DNA of 64,000 bases from Methylobacterium iners (GTDB taxonomy: Bacteria; Pseudomonadota; Alphaproteobacteria; Rhizobiales; Beijerinckiaceae), in NCBI RefSeq assembly GCF_022179305.1, contig NZ_BPQP01000036.1, positions 1 through 64,000 of the forward strand, given 5' to 3'. This document shows positions 50,932 to 58,706 of the stretch, piece by piece (within the stretch, counting starts at the first letter, position 1; every line of letters starts with the position of its first letter). A model generated the notes under the pieces. It was not told the origin of the DNA and did no database searches. It saw only the letters and a program-made list of their open reading frames with translations. Made by a program: the position numbers and the translations under genes.

Positions 50932-51647
50932 TTATCGGGGAGACTGCAGATCCGCAATCATCGGAACAAGTTCATTTATCTCGTTTAGCCAACGTTCCGC
51001 CAGTGGTGTAGAGCCATAAACTGCTAAGATTGGGAGAAAGCCGTTTTTATCGCTGATTTTTCTAAAACAAAATGCAGTAGCTCCACTATTCCTGTCTAGA
51101 GAGGCGAAAAAGCCTCGATGTCCCAGAGAGTTCGGGTGTACACGCTCGCTCATAGTATCGTAGCAGCTCATCACGCCAGGCATGATCTTATCAACCGCCC
51201 TGATGAGATCCATTACATGAACAGCTTTTCGCTTTGCGTCTCCGTCCAGCCAAGCGTCGCTCTTTGCGCTAAATGAACCATTCAACAGAAACTTGTACAA
51301 TCCATCTAAATCTCGATGCTCGACAAGTTTTTCATATTCTGATTGTTGTATAATATCAATCCTATCGTTTCCAAAGTAGACCGACTCATGATCAGTGCGG
51401 CGAGAGGATTGCCATTGCACCATGCGTCAATAATGCCTGTAGTACAAGCTACCAGCCTGTAGCGAAAGCTTTGCTCCAGGCATGCAGCCATCCATGCGAG
51501 CTTGCTTCTCGCCAAGTCTCCTTCGACAACTATTGCTGATTTGCAACCGTACGATAGACGCTCAAAGCTAGCGTTTATTTCTTGAATATCTTCCCATTCC
51601 TCGGGAGCAATTTGGTCAATAGCAATCTTAGGAAATAATTTAACCAT
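50932..51647 (-). pseudogene. Frameshifted, AT-rich gene of unknown function
   Basis: Two overlapping frames make one broken gene. Its first part runs from 51647 (MVKLFPKIAIDQIAPEEW to SRSTLETIGLIL) and its second continues to 50932 (QQSEYEKLVEHRDLDGLYKFLL to EINELVPMIADLQ). The join lies near 51340-51365 in an AT-rich run; a one-base loss (or two-base gain) explains it. The helical, Arg-Ser-Thr-Leu-Glu pattern and the RVHPNSLGHRGFF segment recall HEPN/DUF5677-like accessory proteins, but I cannot name the family firmly. Composition is far more AT-rich than the flanking PQQ dehydrogenase gene, a sign of transfer. Confidence 0.65.
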
Positions 51648-51655
51648 TGCTCATC

Positions 51656-51868
51656 TCAGAAAATCTTAAGTGATCTTGATCGGAGATGCCACGTTTTGTC
51701 AGATGCATGTTGCCGCGCTACTTCGCGAACTGTATCAGGCAGGATCATGTCACTGTATGCGTCCTCGGACTTGTGCCGGCGGATGTCTTCGTCGGTGGTC
51801 GCGTCGAGCTTGGCTCGATCGACTGTCGAGCTGCGATGGCGTAGGTCGTCGAGATTGATCTTTGCCAT
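51656..51868 (-). pseudogene. Truncated BrnA-like antitoxin
   Basis: A 70-residue open frame whose first 40 residues (MAKINLDDLRHRSSTVDRA, then KLDATTDEDIRR) match the N-terminal arm of the antitoxin at 41907. After residue 40 the similarity stops and the helix-turn-helix is missing, replaced by an unrelated tail. No BrnT toxin is adjacent. It looks like a remnant of a second toxin-antitoxin pair, next to the frameshifted gene. Confidence 0.65.
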
Positions 51869-51914
51869 AAGTGGCGATTTCTCCAGTCAAGTTACCTCAA
51901 AGAACACCCACTTT

Positions 51915-52026
51915 GTCATTCCGGGGCGCCGCAGGCGAACCCGGAATCCATAACCGCTGATGGTTCTTCATCATGCCGCGTCGGCGGCTATGGATCCCGG
52001 GTTCTGCTGCGCAGCCCCGGGATGAC
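51915..52026. repeat. Small palindromic mobile-type repeat (MITE/REP-like)
   Basis: Two 38-base arms (51915-51952 and 51989-52026) are inverted copies with about eight mismatches, separated by 36 bases. The outer ends read GTCATTCCGGGG and CCCCGGGATGAC. This GTCATTCCGGG...GGATCCATA type is a familiar non-coding repeat in Rhizobiales genomes. It carries no gene. Confidence 0.8.
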
Positions 52027-52196
52027 GGATCGGCAAGATATCGCGGTCGCCGGAGTATGACGGCCAGCGGCATGTCGCCCGAGGGAATGGTTCTGTTTGC
52101 ATCAATCCGGAGATACCCAGCCACTCTCACCTCCCATCCGCCTCCGCGACGAGGAGAGGCACAGCAGCCCGTCGTTAGCCCCCTCCGCACTGTGTC

Positions 52197-52222
52197 GGAA
52201 CGCCGCACCCCAATCCGGCGTT
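52197..52222 (+). promoter_or_regulatory. EcfG-type general stress promoter
   Basis: GGAAC at 52197-52201, exactly 17 bases, then CGTT at 52219-52222. This matches the alphaproteobacterial EcfG (PhyR/NepR-controlled) consensus without a mismatch, 40 bases before the start of the small exported protein. Confidence 0.65.
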
Positions 52223-52261
52223 GTCCCTGGGTTGCGCACGCCACCAACAGGGAGAGAAACA

Positions 52262-52537
52262 ATGAATTTCAAGACGCTCGCCGTCGCCGGCACGATCATC
52301 CTGGCCTCCGTCGCCGTCGCGGCGGCCGGCGGCTCCGGGACCAGCCGGTCGGGCACCCAGAACAGCACGGGCCCGAACGATGCCGGGGCGGGGTCCTCGC
52401 CGGGCGCCTCGGGCAGCGGCCCCTCGACGGGCGACAAGAGCCGCTCGGGGACCACGAACAGCACGGGCGCCAACGATGCGGGCTCGGGCTCCTCGCCGGG
52501 TGCCTCGGGCCAGGGCATGCCGGCGCCGAGCCGCTGA
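52262..52537 (+). CDS. Small exported Gly/Ser/Thr-rich repeat protein
   Basis: A 91-residue protein with a signal peptide (LAVAGTIILASVAVAAAGG) and a low-complexity mature part built of two near-identical repeats of about 30 residues, each SRSGTxNSTGxNDAGxGSSPG, shown here in pattern form. GGGAGAG precedes the ATG. It has no known domain. An exact EcfG-type promoter upstream suggests induction by general stress. Confidence 0.75.
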   Translation: MNFKTLAVAGTIILASVAVAAAGGSGTSRSGTQNSTGPNDAGAGSSPGASGSGPSTGDKSRSGTTNSTGANDAGSGSSPGASGQGMPAPSR

Positions 52538-52545
52538 GGTATGGG

Positions 52546-52657
52546 CTCTCCCCTCCCCCTTGTGGGGAGGGGTCAGGGGTGGGGTGGCTCCGCTGGCCTC
52601 GACACACGGTCACCCAGCCACCCTACCTCCAACTCCTCCCCACAAGGGGGAGGAGAG
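52546..52657. repeat. REP-like inverted repeat
   Basis: Arms at 52546-52588 and 52617-52657 are inverted copies with a handful of mismatches. Each arm itself contains a CCCCTTGTGGGG-type palindrome. It lies right after the small exported protein gene and may act as its terminator. It resembles the element at 31600-31732 in style, not in exact sequence. Confidence 0.75.
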
Positions 52658-52885
52658 GCGTCTCACCTAGGTGTGGATCACCCGCCCATACGCATCGAGC
52701 ACGCTCTCGTGCATCATCTCCGAGAGCGTTCTACAACGGTAATCCGGGTGTTGGCACGATAGGATTGAATGGTAATTCTATCATTCGCATCAGTGTCTTA
52801 GCACCGCACGCCTAACCCTAGCTTCGATGCCTGAAATACCGTCGTTCGGTCGTCCGGTCACACACTGGTCACAACGAGGCGCGCA

Positions 52886-53368
52886 GTGGCATCAATTCGA
52901 CAGCGTTACGGTAAGTGGCAAGCACAAGTTCGGATCAAAGGATCACCACCTAGGACCCGTAGCTTCACAACCAAAATCGATGCTCACAGATGGGCTAAGG
53001 CCGAGGAACTGAAGGCTGAAACCGTAGGCATACCGGCGAACATACGTCAGCTAGAGCGGATTACGGTTGGTGAGGTCCTGAGCCGGTATGAACGTGAAGT
53101 CGTAGTAACAAAGAGGGGCGCGGTTCGTGAGGGTTTCGCAATTCGCGCCCTTCAACGCCATTCGATAGCTCAGACCCCCTTAGCAGCGATCGATGAGGCT
53201 TCGGTCGTCAGCTATCTTGAAGCTCGATTGAGGGTGGTGAAGCCGGCGTCAGTGAGTCGCGAGCTAGCCATCTTTCAACATGCCTTTGAGATCGCGCGTC
53301 GTGTGTGGAGTCTCCCCTTACCTGTCTACGCCTCTCCTTTGCCCAGTCTTGAACTGTTAATTTTGTGA
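52886..53368 (+). pseudogene. Truncated tyrosine-type site-specific integrase
   Basis: A 160-residue N-terminal fragment of a phage-type integrase. It has an arm-binding start (MASIRQRYGKWQAQVRIKG, starting at a GTG) and a core-binding segment (TVGEVLSRYEREV, AIDEASVVSYLEARLR, SVSRELAIFQHAFEIARRVW). The reading then degenerates and stops; the catalytic domain with its R-HxxR-Y residues is missing. It marks past integration in this AT-richer region. No matching tRNA or attachment repeat was seen beside it. Confidence 0.8.
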
Positions 53369-53479
53369 CACTACCATAATATTCTACAGAAACACGTCAT
53401 ATGTTAGTAATCGTGGGAAGTGTATTGCATAAAAGTGTGTTAAGGTTGAACTCGTAGCTGCGAGACGGCCAGAGCATCC

Positions 53480-54229
53480 ATGTCCGATCCCTTATTAATG
53501 AAGTTGGTAGGTCGGTTTCCCCTATCAAATGACGACAAAGAAGACGTGAGGCGTGCGATTGTCCGCGTGCGGAAGTTCATTGGCAAAGAGGACATCATCT
53601 CGGAAGGCGATAACCCCGACCATGTCCACGTCATTCAATCTGGTTTTGCGTACCGTTGTAAGTCACTCCCCGATCAGACCCGCTCGATCATCGCCTACCT
53701 TGTTCCTGGCGACATCTGCGACTTGAACGTCTCTGTTTTGGGAAGGATGGACCACTCTGTCGTCTCGATCGGTCGGAGCGAGGTCGCCATGATCCCGCGA
53801 GAGACTCTTGATCATCTGACGGCCAGCAATCCCGCAATCAATCGCGCGCTGCAATGGTCGGCCTTGGTGGATGAAGCGATCCTACGCCGATGGCTGATCA
53901 ATATGGGTCGCCGTTCCGCTGACAAGCACATGACGCACTTGTTCTGCGAGTTGCTGGTCCGTCTTGATCGGGTCGGTCTAGTCGAAGCCAACACCTTCAC
54001 ATTGCCATGCCGACAAACCGACCTTGGCGATATGATGGGCGTCTCATTCGTGCATATCAATCGCAGGCTTCAGGCTCTTAGAAGCCAAGGACTGATTGTT
54101 CTTACAGGCAAGACGCTGAGCATTCCAGATGTCGATCGCCTGAAAGCCTTTGCGGACTTTAGCTCTGACTACTTGCATTTAACGCCAATGCCACAGGACA
54201 TTACTCCAAATACGTTAGTCACCGCTTGA
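53480..54229 (+). CDS. Crp/Fnr family transcriptional regulator
   Basis: A 249-residue regulator with an N-terminal cyclic-nucleotide-binding-like beta barrel (about 20-130: ISEGDNPDHVHVIQSGFAYR, LVPGDICDLNV) and a C-terminal winged helix-turn-helix (about 155-225: TDLGDMMGVSFVHINRRLQAL). It lacks the N-terminal cysteine cluster of oxygen-sensing Fnr. Such Crp-fold genes are common singletons in Methylobacterium. It lies upstream of, and convergent with, the L,D-transpeptidase gene. Confidence 0.9.
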   Translation: MSDPLLMKLVGRFPLSNDDKEDVRRAIVRVRKFIGKEDIISEGDNPDHVHVIQSGFAYRCKSLPDQTRSIIAYLVPGDICDLNVSVLGRMDHSVVSIGRSEVAMIPRETLDHLTASNPAINRALQWSALVDEAILRRWLINMGRRSADKHMTHLFCELLVRLDRVGLVEANTFTLPCRQTDLGDMMGVSFVHINRRLQALRSQGLIVLTGKTLSIPDVDRLKAFADFSSDYLHLTPMPQDITPNTLVTA

Positions 54230-54321
54230 AGAGTCTAATATTATAGCTCAATATCTGATAAAGATATGTTCGCCCCTGACATCCGTTAGCCGGTGCTTAT
54301 ATTACTCAATATGACAACCAT

Positions 54322-54966
54322 TTAGTATTCGTCGTAAGTGTATGACGAGCCGTAGCTGAAATCAGGGTAAGAGTAGGTGTCGTTTGACCTCCGGTGCCTC
54401 GTCGGCTGTTCGTAACGGGTTTCTATCCCGGCACTCATTCTTGATCCAACCGATACGATACCTTCCGGATCATACCGGTTCTGCCGTCGAGCCTGCTTGA
54501 AGCTCGAACCGCTCCGTGTTGCGACGGCGAGTCCATCACCGCTAACCACAACCTTCGTCCTACCCATCCCCTCAGCCTTTACGATGCTGAACAGGGTAGA
54601 AGCGTTGCGTAGTGAGAGCCGAATGCACCCATGACTCGCCGGTCTACCGAGTTTCCTGCCTTGCGTTGTGCCGTGAATGGCATGTCCGCGCTCCGTGAAG
54701 AAGATCGCATTCGGCATCGGAGCATCGTCCCACTCCTTCGAAAAGTGAGACTTCTCCATCCGAAAGGGTCGAAACGATCCTTCGGGAGTGTCGTGGCCCG
54801 TCATCCCCGTTGAGACAGGCCACGTGAAACGATTTTGACCATCCACGCTGACAGTCATCCGCTGACTACCCTTATCGACCTTGATGAGGACGTCCGCCGA
54901 GGCCGGAACGATGAAGGCGACCGTGGATAGCGCCGCTAGGATGACAGGAAGGGAAACAAGCCGCAC
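54322..54966 (-). CDS. L,D-transpeptidase (YkuD domain)
   Basis: A 214-residue exported cell-wall enzyme. Its signal peptide is followed by a YkuD domain with the catalytic motif HAIHGTTQGRKLGRPASHGC, in which Cys114 is the nucleophile, then IRLS. A C-terminal tail is rich in Tyr, Ser and Arg. It makes 3-3 cross-links or attaches proteins to peptidoglycan. The start is a GTG at 54966 with GAGGA upstream; an earlier start at 55035 would put a long hydrophilic stretch before the signal peptide. Confidence 0.9.
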   Translation of the reverse strand: MRLVSLPVILAALSTVAFIVPASADVLIKVDKGSQRMTVSVDGQNRFTWPVSTGMTGHDTPEGSFRPFRMEKSHFSKEWDDAPMPNAIFFTERGHAIHGTTQGRKLGRPASHGCIRLSLRNASTLFSIVKAEGMGRTKVVVSGDGLAVATRSGSSFKQARRQNRYDPEGIVSVGSRMSAGIETRYEQPTRHRRSNDTYSYPDFSYGSSYTYDEY

Positions 54967-55107
54967 TGATGCATCCTCGCGAGAGAAGGAACAAACCTTC
55001 TCCCCACTACCTTGCTGGCCGTCTTGAGGTTCCACTTGCTAAGTGCTGACAGCGCCATCCGCCTCCCACAAACGACCGCTTCCGCGTCTGGCAAGGCCGA
55101 TAAAGCG

Positions 55108-55596
55108 CTATTGAACGTGTTTGAAGTCCGGCGCTGTCTTCAACTCCTCATTACTCATCCGCAAGATACCGAAAACCGGTGTTCCCACGTCCTTCTCTGA
55201 AGATTTTTTAGGAGGTGGAGATGCCTTCTCACTATCTTCTGCAGTTTTACTTGACTTAGCTACTTCTAATCTGTTATTCTTCTCGCCATCACTTGGTGGT
55301 TTAATCTCGCCGAATGGCACACCAATATTCCGATTTCCCATTCCAAGGAAGCCACCCGTGGATATAACAACCGTCTTTATTTCACCGGAACTACTGATGA
55401 TAAGGTCTGATATCTGTCCAATATTCTCGTTCGCTTCGTTGTAGATTCGAAGTCCCATCAACTTCGAGGCTTGCCATTGTCCGGGTTCGTTTTGGGAGAT
55501 GAACTTCCCGCTTCCTGTAGTCGAACCCCCCTGAGCCGAAACCTCACAACTGAGCATCAGAAGTGCGAATACCGTAAGACAAAATCGTTGTGGCAT
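55108..55596 (-). CDS. Exported PRC-barrel domain protein
   Basis: A 162-residue protein with a signal peptide (LTVFALLMLSCEVSAQGG) and a PRC-barrel domain (about residues 42-100: SKLMGLRIYNEANENIGQI, SDLIISSSGEIKTVVIS, GVPFGEIK). A Lys/Glu/Ser-rich low-complexity segment and a short conserved-looking tail follow. PRC-barrel exports of this kind are typical stress or envelope proteins in Rhizobiales. An exact EcfG-type promoter lies 62 bases upstream of the start. Confidence 0.85.
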   Translation of the reverse strand: MPQRFCLTVFALLMLSCEVSAQGGSTTGSGKFISQNEPGQWQASKLMGLRIYNEANENIGQISDLIISSSGEIKTVVISTGGFLGMGNRNIGVPFGEIKPPSDGEKNNRLEVAKSSKTAEDSEKASPPPKKSSEKDVGTPVFGILRMSNEELKTAPDFKHVQ

Positions 55597-55657
55597 CGGA
55601 AAACCCTCGCGTCGTGGTAAGATATGATAGGATCGGCTACACGTCGCTGTGAGTACA

Positions 55658-55683
55658 AACGGCTTAGAAGAGGTCGGTGTTCC
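55658..55683 (-). promoter_or_regulatory. EcfG-type general stress promoter
   Basis: On the minus strand: GGAAC (55683-55679), 17 bases, CGTT (55661-55658). It matches the EcfG consensus exactly and lies just upstream of the PRC-barrel gene. Confidence 0.65.
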
Positions 55684-55800
55684 TCATAATCGGCCGCTAT
55701 TTGTTTTTACGCCGGTAGACACATGATGCTTTCTCCTAAGGTCGAGCTACGCTTTACAAAGGCGCATACCTCTACGCAGCCGTGTTGGCGAAGATAAATG

Positions 55801-55825
55801 GGAACGGTAAAGGCGAGAGAGTGTT
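55801..55825 (+). promoter_or_regulatory. Possible EcfG-type promoter (one mismatch)
   Basis: GGAAC, 16 bases, TGTT, 31 bases before the hemerythrin-like gene. The -10 element differs from CGTT at one base. Confidence 0.35.
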
Positions 55826-55855
55826 ACAGCGGACCGCGTTTCGGAGTGACCTCAC

Positions 55856-56425
55856 ATGAACATCTGGCAACTTATGGAGCGTGACCACGCCAACATCGCG
55901 CATCTCATCCACGAAGCGCCAATGGCTCTGAACAGCCGTGAGGTCATACGGAGTCGAGAGCGGCTTCTGAACGACCTGACTGCCGAGTTCGAGGCTCATA
56001 CGGCCGCCGTCAGCGCGAGCCTCTACGATACCGTCAGCCGTGAGCCTTCAACTCGCAACCTTATCCAGGACCTAGAAACCGAGCGTAATCAGGTGATGCG
56101 CGCCTTATCCGATCTGGCACGCTACAACCGGCGCAACTCGGAGGGATGGCTCAACAACTTCGAAGACACAACATACCTTATTGATCATCATCTTCACAGA
56201 TATAAGCATGAACTGATCCCAGCGGCACGTCAGCTTCTTGGGCTCGAGGAAGTTACTGACATCACTCGTCTATTCATTCGAGCGAAGGTGCGCCTGATTA
56301 AATCGAGAAACCCTACCATCCTAAGTAGGTTCATCTCAAAAGACCTTGCTCTTGGCTTCGTTTTTTGTGCAACGGTTCTCGGGCTTGTATTCTTAGCTAA
56401 ACGTAGCACATATTCACATCGATAA
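55856..56425 (+). CDS. Hemerythrin-like protein with C-terminal membrane anchor
   Basis: A 189-residue protein. Its helical N-terminal part has the spaced histidines of HHE/hemerythrin cation-binding domains (ERDHANIAHLIHEA, EFEAHTAAV, DHHLHRYKHELI), which hold a di-iron centre. A hydrophobic helix (LGFVFCATVLGLVFLA) closes the C-terminus, so the domain is tethered to the membrane. Membrane tethering is unusual for the short family members. The role may be oxygen, NO or iron sensing or repair under stress, by analogy only. Confidence 0.75.
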   Translation: MNIWQLMERDHANIAHLIHEAPMALNSREVIRSRERLLNDLTAEFEAHTAAVSASLYDTVSREPSTRNLIQDLETERNQVMRALSDLARYNRRNSEGWLNNFEDTTYLIDHHLHRYKHELIPAARQLLGLEEVTDITRLFIRAKVRLIKSRNPTILSRFISKDLALGFVFCATVLGLVFLAKRSTYSHR

Positions 56426-56503
56426 AAATGGGGAACCATCAACTATTATTGTCGGTTATACGAGTACGATCGGTCGCTTGTGACTGTGCGTAGGAGGAAT
56501 ATT

Positions 56504-56737
56504 ATGAAGATTGTTCATGCTTCACTTTTGGCGCTGACGCTTGTGACTGCGGCTCCGGCTCTTGCCCAGAACACAAGCCCGGCCACTCCTTCCACTACGG
56601 CTCCTCGCGTGGAAAAAGACGATAACGATTTTGACTTGGGTTGGCTCGGTCTACTCGGTCTTCTTGGCCTTGCAGGCTTGATGGGACGCAACCGCCGTCA
56701 TGATACTGTCGCAGGTGTGAACACAAGAACACACTAG
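56504..56737 (+). CDS. Small exported protein with WGxxGxxG-type C-terminal anchor
   Basis: A 77-residue protein with a signal peptide (HASLLALTLVTAAPALAQ), a short Pro/Thr-rich acidic linker and a C-terminal glycine-spaced hydrophobic segment (DLGWLGLLGLLGLAGLMG) followed by RNRR. The layout is that of WGxxGxxG anchor proteins. TAGGAGGAAT just before the ATG at 56504 is an excellent ribosome site. A loose EcfG-like match (GGAAC, 16 bases, CGGT) lies at 56432-56456. Function unknown. Confidence 0.75.
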   Translation: MKIVHASLLALTLVTAAPALAQNTSPATPSTTAPRVEKDDNDFDLGWLGLLGLLGLAGLMGRNRRHDTVAGVNTRTH

Positions 56738-56745
56738 TAATATCT

Positions 56746-56773
56746 GCCGTGGAGGGTTCCCTTACTCCACGGC
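56746..56773. terminator. Possible terminator hairpin between convergent genes
   Basis: A 9-bp stem (56746-56754 with 56765-56773) with a 10-base loop lies between the WGxxGxxG-type gene and the convergent gene ending at 56803. It has no T tract, so its action is uncertain. Confidence 0.5.
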
Positions 56774-56802
56774 CAACCCATATCCTGATATATATTAGCT
56801 GA

Positions 56803-57180
56803 CTATTTCAGTGATAGTACAACACTGCCCTTCGTAGTAGCAGTGATTGCTGTTCCGAACGTCATTGACCTAGACAAATGCTTAGTCACGTTGCCCTTCA
56901 AGTCGAAGATGGTTGCACGATCACTGGCAAAGTTGATGCATAATCCGGTCGGTTTGCCGAAGGCCGGAAGCTGCCCGGAACCGTTGCTACCGATGTTCCA
57001 TCGTTCAAGCCGTTCTCTAAGCTCTGTCACGGCCTGATCAAGGAAGGTGACCTCCGGCTGGGTAACGTCCAGATCAATACGCTTCAGCTTGTCCACGCCT
57101 ATGATGCCTGCAACCCATATGGGTGATGGCACCGATCGTTCAGTGATGATGATCGCGTGTGGTTTGAAGGCGTCGTCCAT
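56803..57180 (-). CDS. Unknown partner protein of the phosphatase/ADP-ribosylglycohydrolase
   Basis: A 125-residue protein I do not recognise. It has no signal peptide or membrane helix. It looks like a mixed alpha/beta domain (HAIIITERSVPSPIWVAGI, VTFLDQAVTELRERLERW, TGLCINFASDRATIFDLKG, GTAITATTKGSVVLSL). Its ATG overlaps the stop codon of the upstream fusion gene (ATGA), so it is translationally coupled and probably acts with it or regulates it. Confidence 0.65.
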   Translation of the reverse strand: MDDAFKPHAIIITERSVPSPIWVAGIIGVDKLKRIDLDVTQPEVTFLDQAVTELRERLERWNIGSNGSGQLPAFGKPTGLCINFASDRATIFDLKGNVTKHLSRSMTFGTAITATTKGSVVLSLK

Positions 57181-58706
57181 CAGAGGCTCGCATCGAACAA
57201 TTGTTGTGCGCGATCCTCGATCCGATCACGCCAAGCGACCCGGTTCAGCCAACGATCTGGAATGCCGGACAGCCCATAAAAAGCGCCGGCAAGCTGGCCC
57301 ACGATGGCCCCTGTCGTATCCGCGTCATCTCCTAAATTCGCGCCCTTAAGAACGGCTCCCTCGAACGATCCGGACGACCCTACGCACCAAAGGGCGGCTT
57401 CTAGGGAATGGATCACGTATCCGGACGATTGGACCTGATCGCGGGCCTTCCCACGCCATGATCCGTCGAGGATCGCTTGGACCTGATCGCCGAATGCACC
57501 GTAGAACCCCCTCAGCACGTCCGTGAGCGCCTTTCCCTGGATCGCCTTCGCTAGGATCGTCCCAAAGGCTTCACAGGCATCTACGGCTTCCCTGGCACCA
57601 TGCGTTGTGTAGCTCTGGCGTCTGGCAGCGTCCCTCAATCGTTCGGGGTCATTCCAGAATCGGATTGCGACCGGGCTGAGCCGCATAAGTGATCCATTTC
57701 CTGCCGTTCTTGGGTCGGTAGGACCAGCGTAGATGTCTCCGGTCGATTCGAACCGTTCAAGGGCCGTGCGGGTGACATTACCGATATCAAAACATGTCCC
57801 GGTGACGCTGTTCTCCCCATTCCGAAACCAGCGGCAGAACCGTTCGAGAAGGTTGCGTTCGTTCAAACCGTCGTGGGCAAGGAGACTATCGGCAAGGCAC
57901 CGGGACATGGAGGTATCGTCAGTCCACTCCCCGGTTTTCAGACCGAAGGGGCCACCACCGACCATGTCCGTTAACGGTTCGTAGGTATCGCGTTCCCGAA
58001 ACTCGAGGGTCGTCCCCACAGCATCACCGACCGCAAGGCCAACCATGGCACCCAAGGCCCTGTCGCGGATCGCATTTAGTGTTGTTGAGGGCTGACGTTC
58101 CCGGACTGGCGTTTGATCGCGAACGTAGGCTTCCTGTTCCTCGGTCTCGATCGCACCGGGTCTTATCGAACGAACGGCATCGATAGCGTCAGAAGGATTG
58201 GACCCAAGTTCCACCAACAGCTTCGCGGCTATAGAACCGGCGCGGCCGAGCCCTCCCTTACAGTGCACGACAACGTTGAAGCCGTTCCGTAAGCGCGACC
58301 TCAAACCCTCACCAACGGTCGTCCATCGCGCCTCGAACACCGCATCAGGAACGGACACGTCGTGGATCGGCAGGTGGAGCCAATGAATCCCGTGCTTCTG
58401 GCAAACAGCCCCTAGCTCACGGACATGTAGCGCCTCAATCTCGTGGTCCTCGATGAGCGTTACGAGAACGACCGCACCGAACGCCTGTATCGCCTTGATA
58501 TCGGTTGCTAGGTCGCGGCTCCATGATCCGGACGCAGCGTCAGCCTGCCGTTTCCCGGGACAAAAACAAAGCCCAATCCTTCCGCCACCATCGACCGTTC
58601 CAACAGAAGCAATCTTAAGCGGATGCGTTTCACTTGTTCTGTCTTGTCTCACTCGACTATGAGAACCAAATACGGTTTGAAAGACGTGGTATTCATCTCC
58701 TGACAT
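57180..58706 (-). CDS. Dual-specificity phosphatase / ADP-ribosylglycohydrolase fusion
   Basis: A 508-residue two-domain enzyme. Residues about 30-200 form a cysteine phosphatase resembling CDKN3/dual-specificity enzymes: WLHLPIHDVSVPD carries the acid loop and VVVHCKGGLGRAG the P-loop (Cys149, Arg155). Residues about 212-500 form an ARH/DraG-type ADP-ribosylglycohydrolase with both metal motifs, WTDDT (Thr262, Asp263, Asp264) and GDDADTTGA (Asp460, Asp461, Asp463). All catalytic residues look intact. AGGAGGGAG precedes the ATG at 58706; longer starts at 58745 and 58754 lack this. Its stop overlaps the next start. Expected reactions: dephosphorylation of protein, nucleotide or RNA end, and removal of ADP-ribose; targets unknown. 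Confidence 0.85.
   Translation of the reverse strand: MSGDEYHVFQTVFGSHSRVRQDRTSETHPLKIASVGTVDGGGRIGLCFCPGKRQADAASGSWSRDLATDIKAIQAFGAVVLVTLIEDHEIEALHVRELGAVCQKHGIHWLHLPIHDVSVPDAVFEARWTTVGEGLRSRLRNGFNVVVHCKGGLGRAGSIAAKLLVELGSNPSDAIDAVRSIRPGAIETEEQEAYVRDQTPVRERQPSTTLNAIRDRALGAMVGLAVGDAVGTTLEFRERDTYEPLTDMVGGGPFGLKTGEWTDDTSMSRCLADSLLAHDGLNERNLLERFCRWFRNGENSVTGTCFDIGNVTRTALERFESTGDIYAGPTDPRTAGNGSLMRLSPVAIRFWNDPERLRDAARRQSYTTHGAREAVDACEAFGTILAKAIQGKALTDVLRGFYGAFGDQVQAILDGSWRGKARDQVQSSGYVIHSLEAALWCVGSSGSFEGAVLKGANLGDDADTTGAIVGQLAGAFYGLSGIPDRWLNRVAWRDRIEDRAQQLFDASL

Larger units (their letters stand above)
51869..52261. other. Intergenic region with palindromic repeat and EcfG-type promoter
   Basis: About 390 bases without a gene. 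It contains the 112-base inverted repeat at 51915-52026, about 170 bases in which I see nothing, and a stress-type promoter at 52197-52222 for the next gene. Confidence 0.7.

Noticed and set aside
52671-52885. tRNA gene or attachment site next to the truncated integrase
   Set aside because: No cloverleaf with T-loop and anticodon arms, and no matching direct repeat, could be identified.
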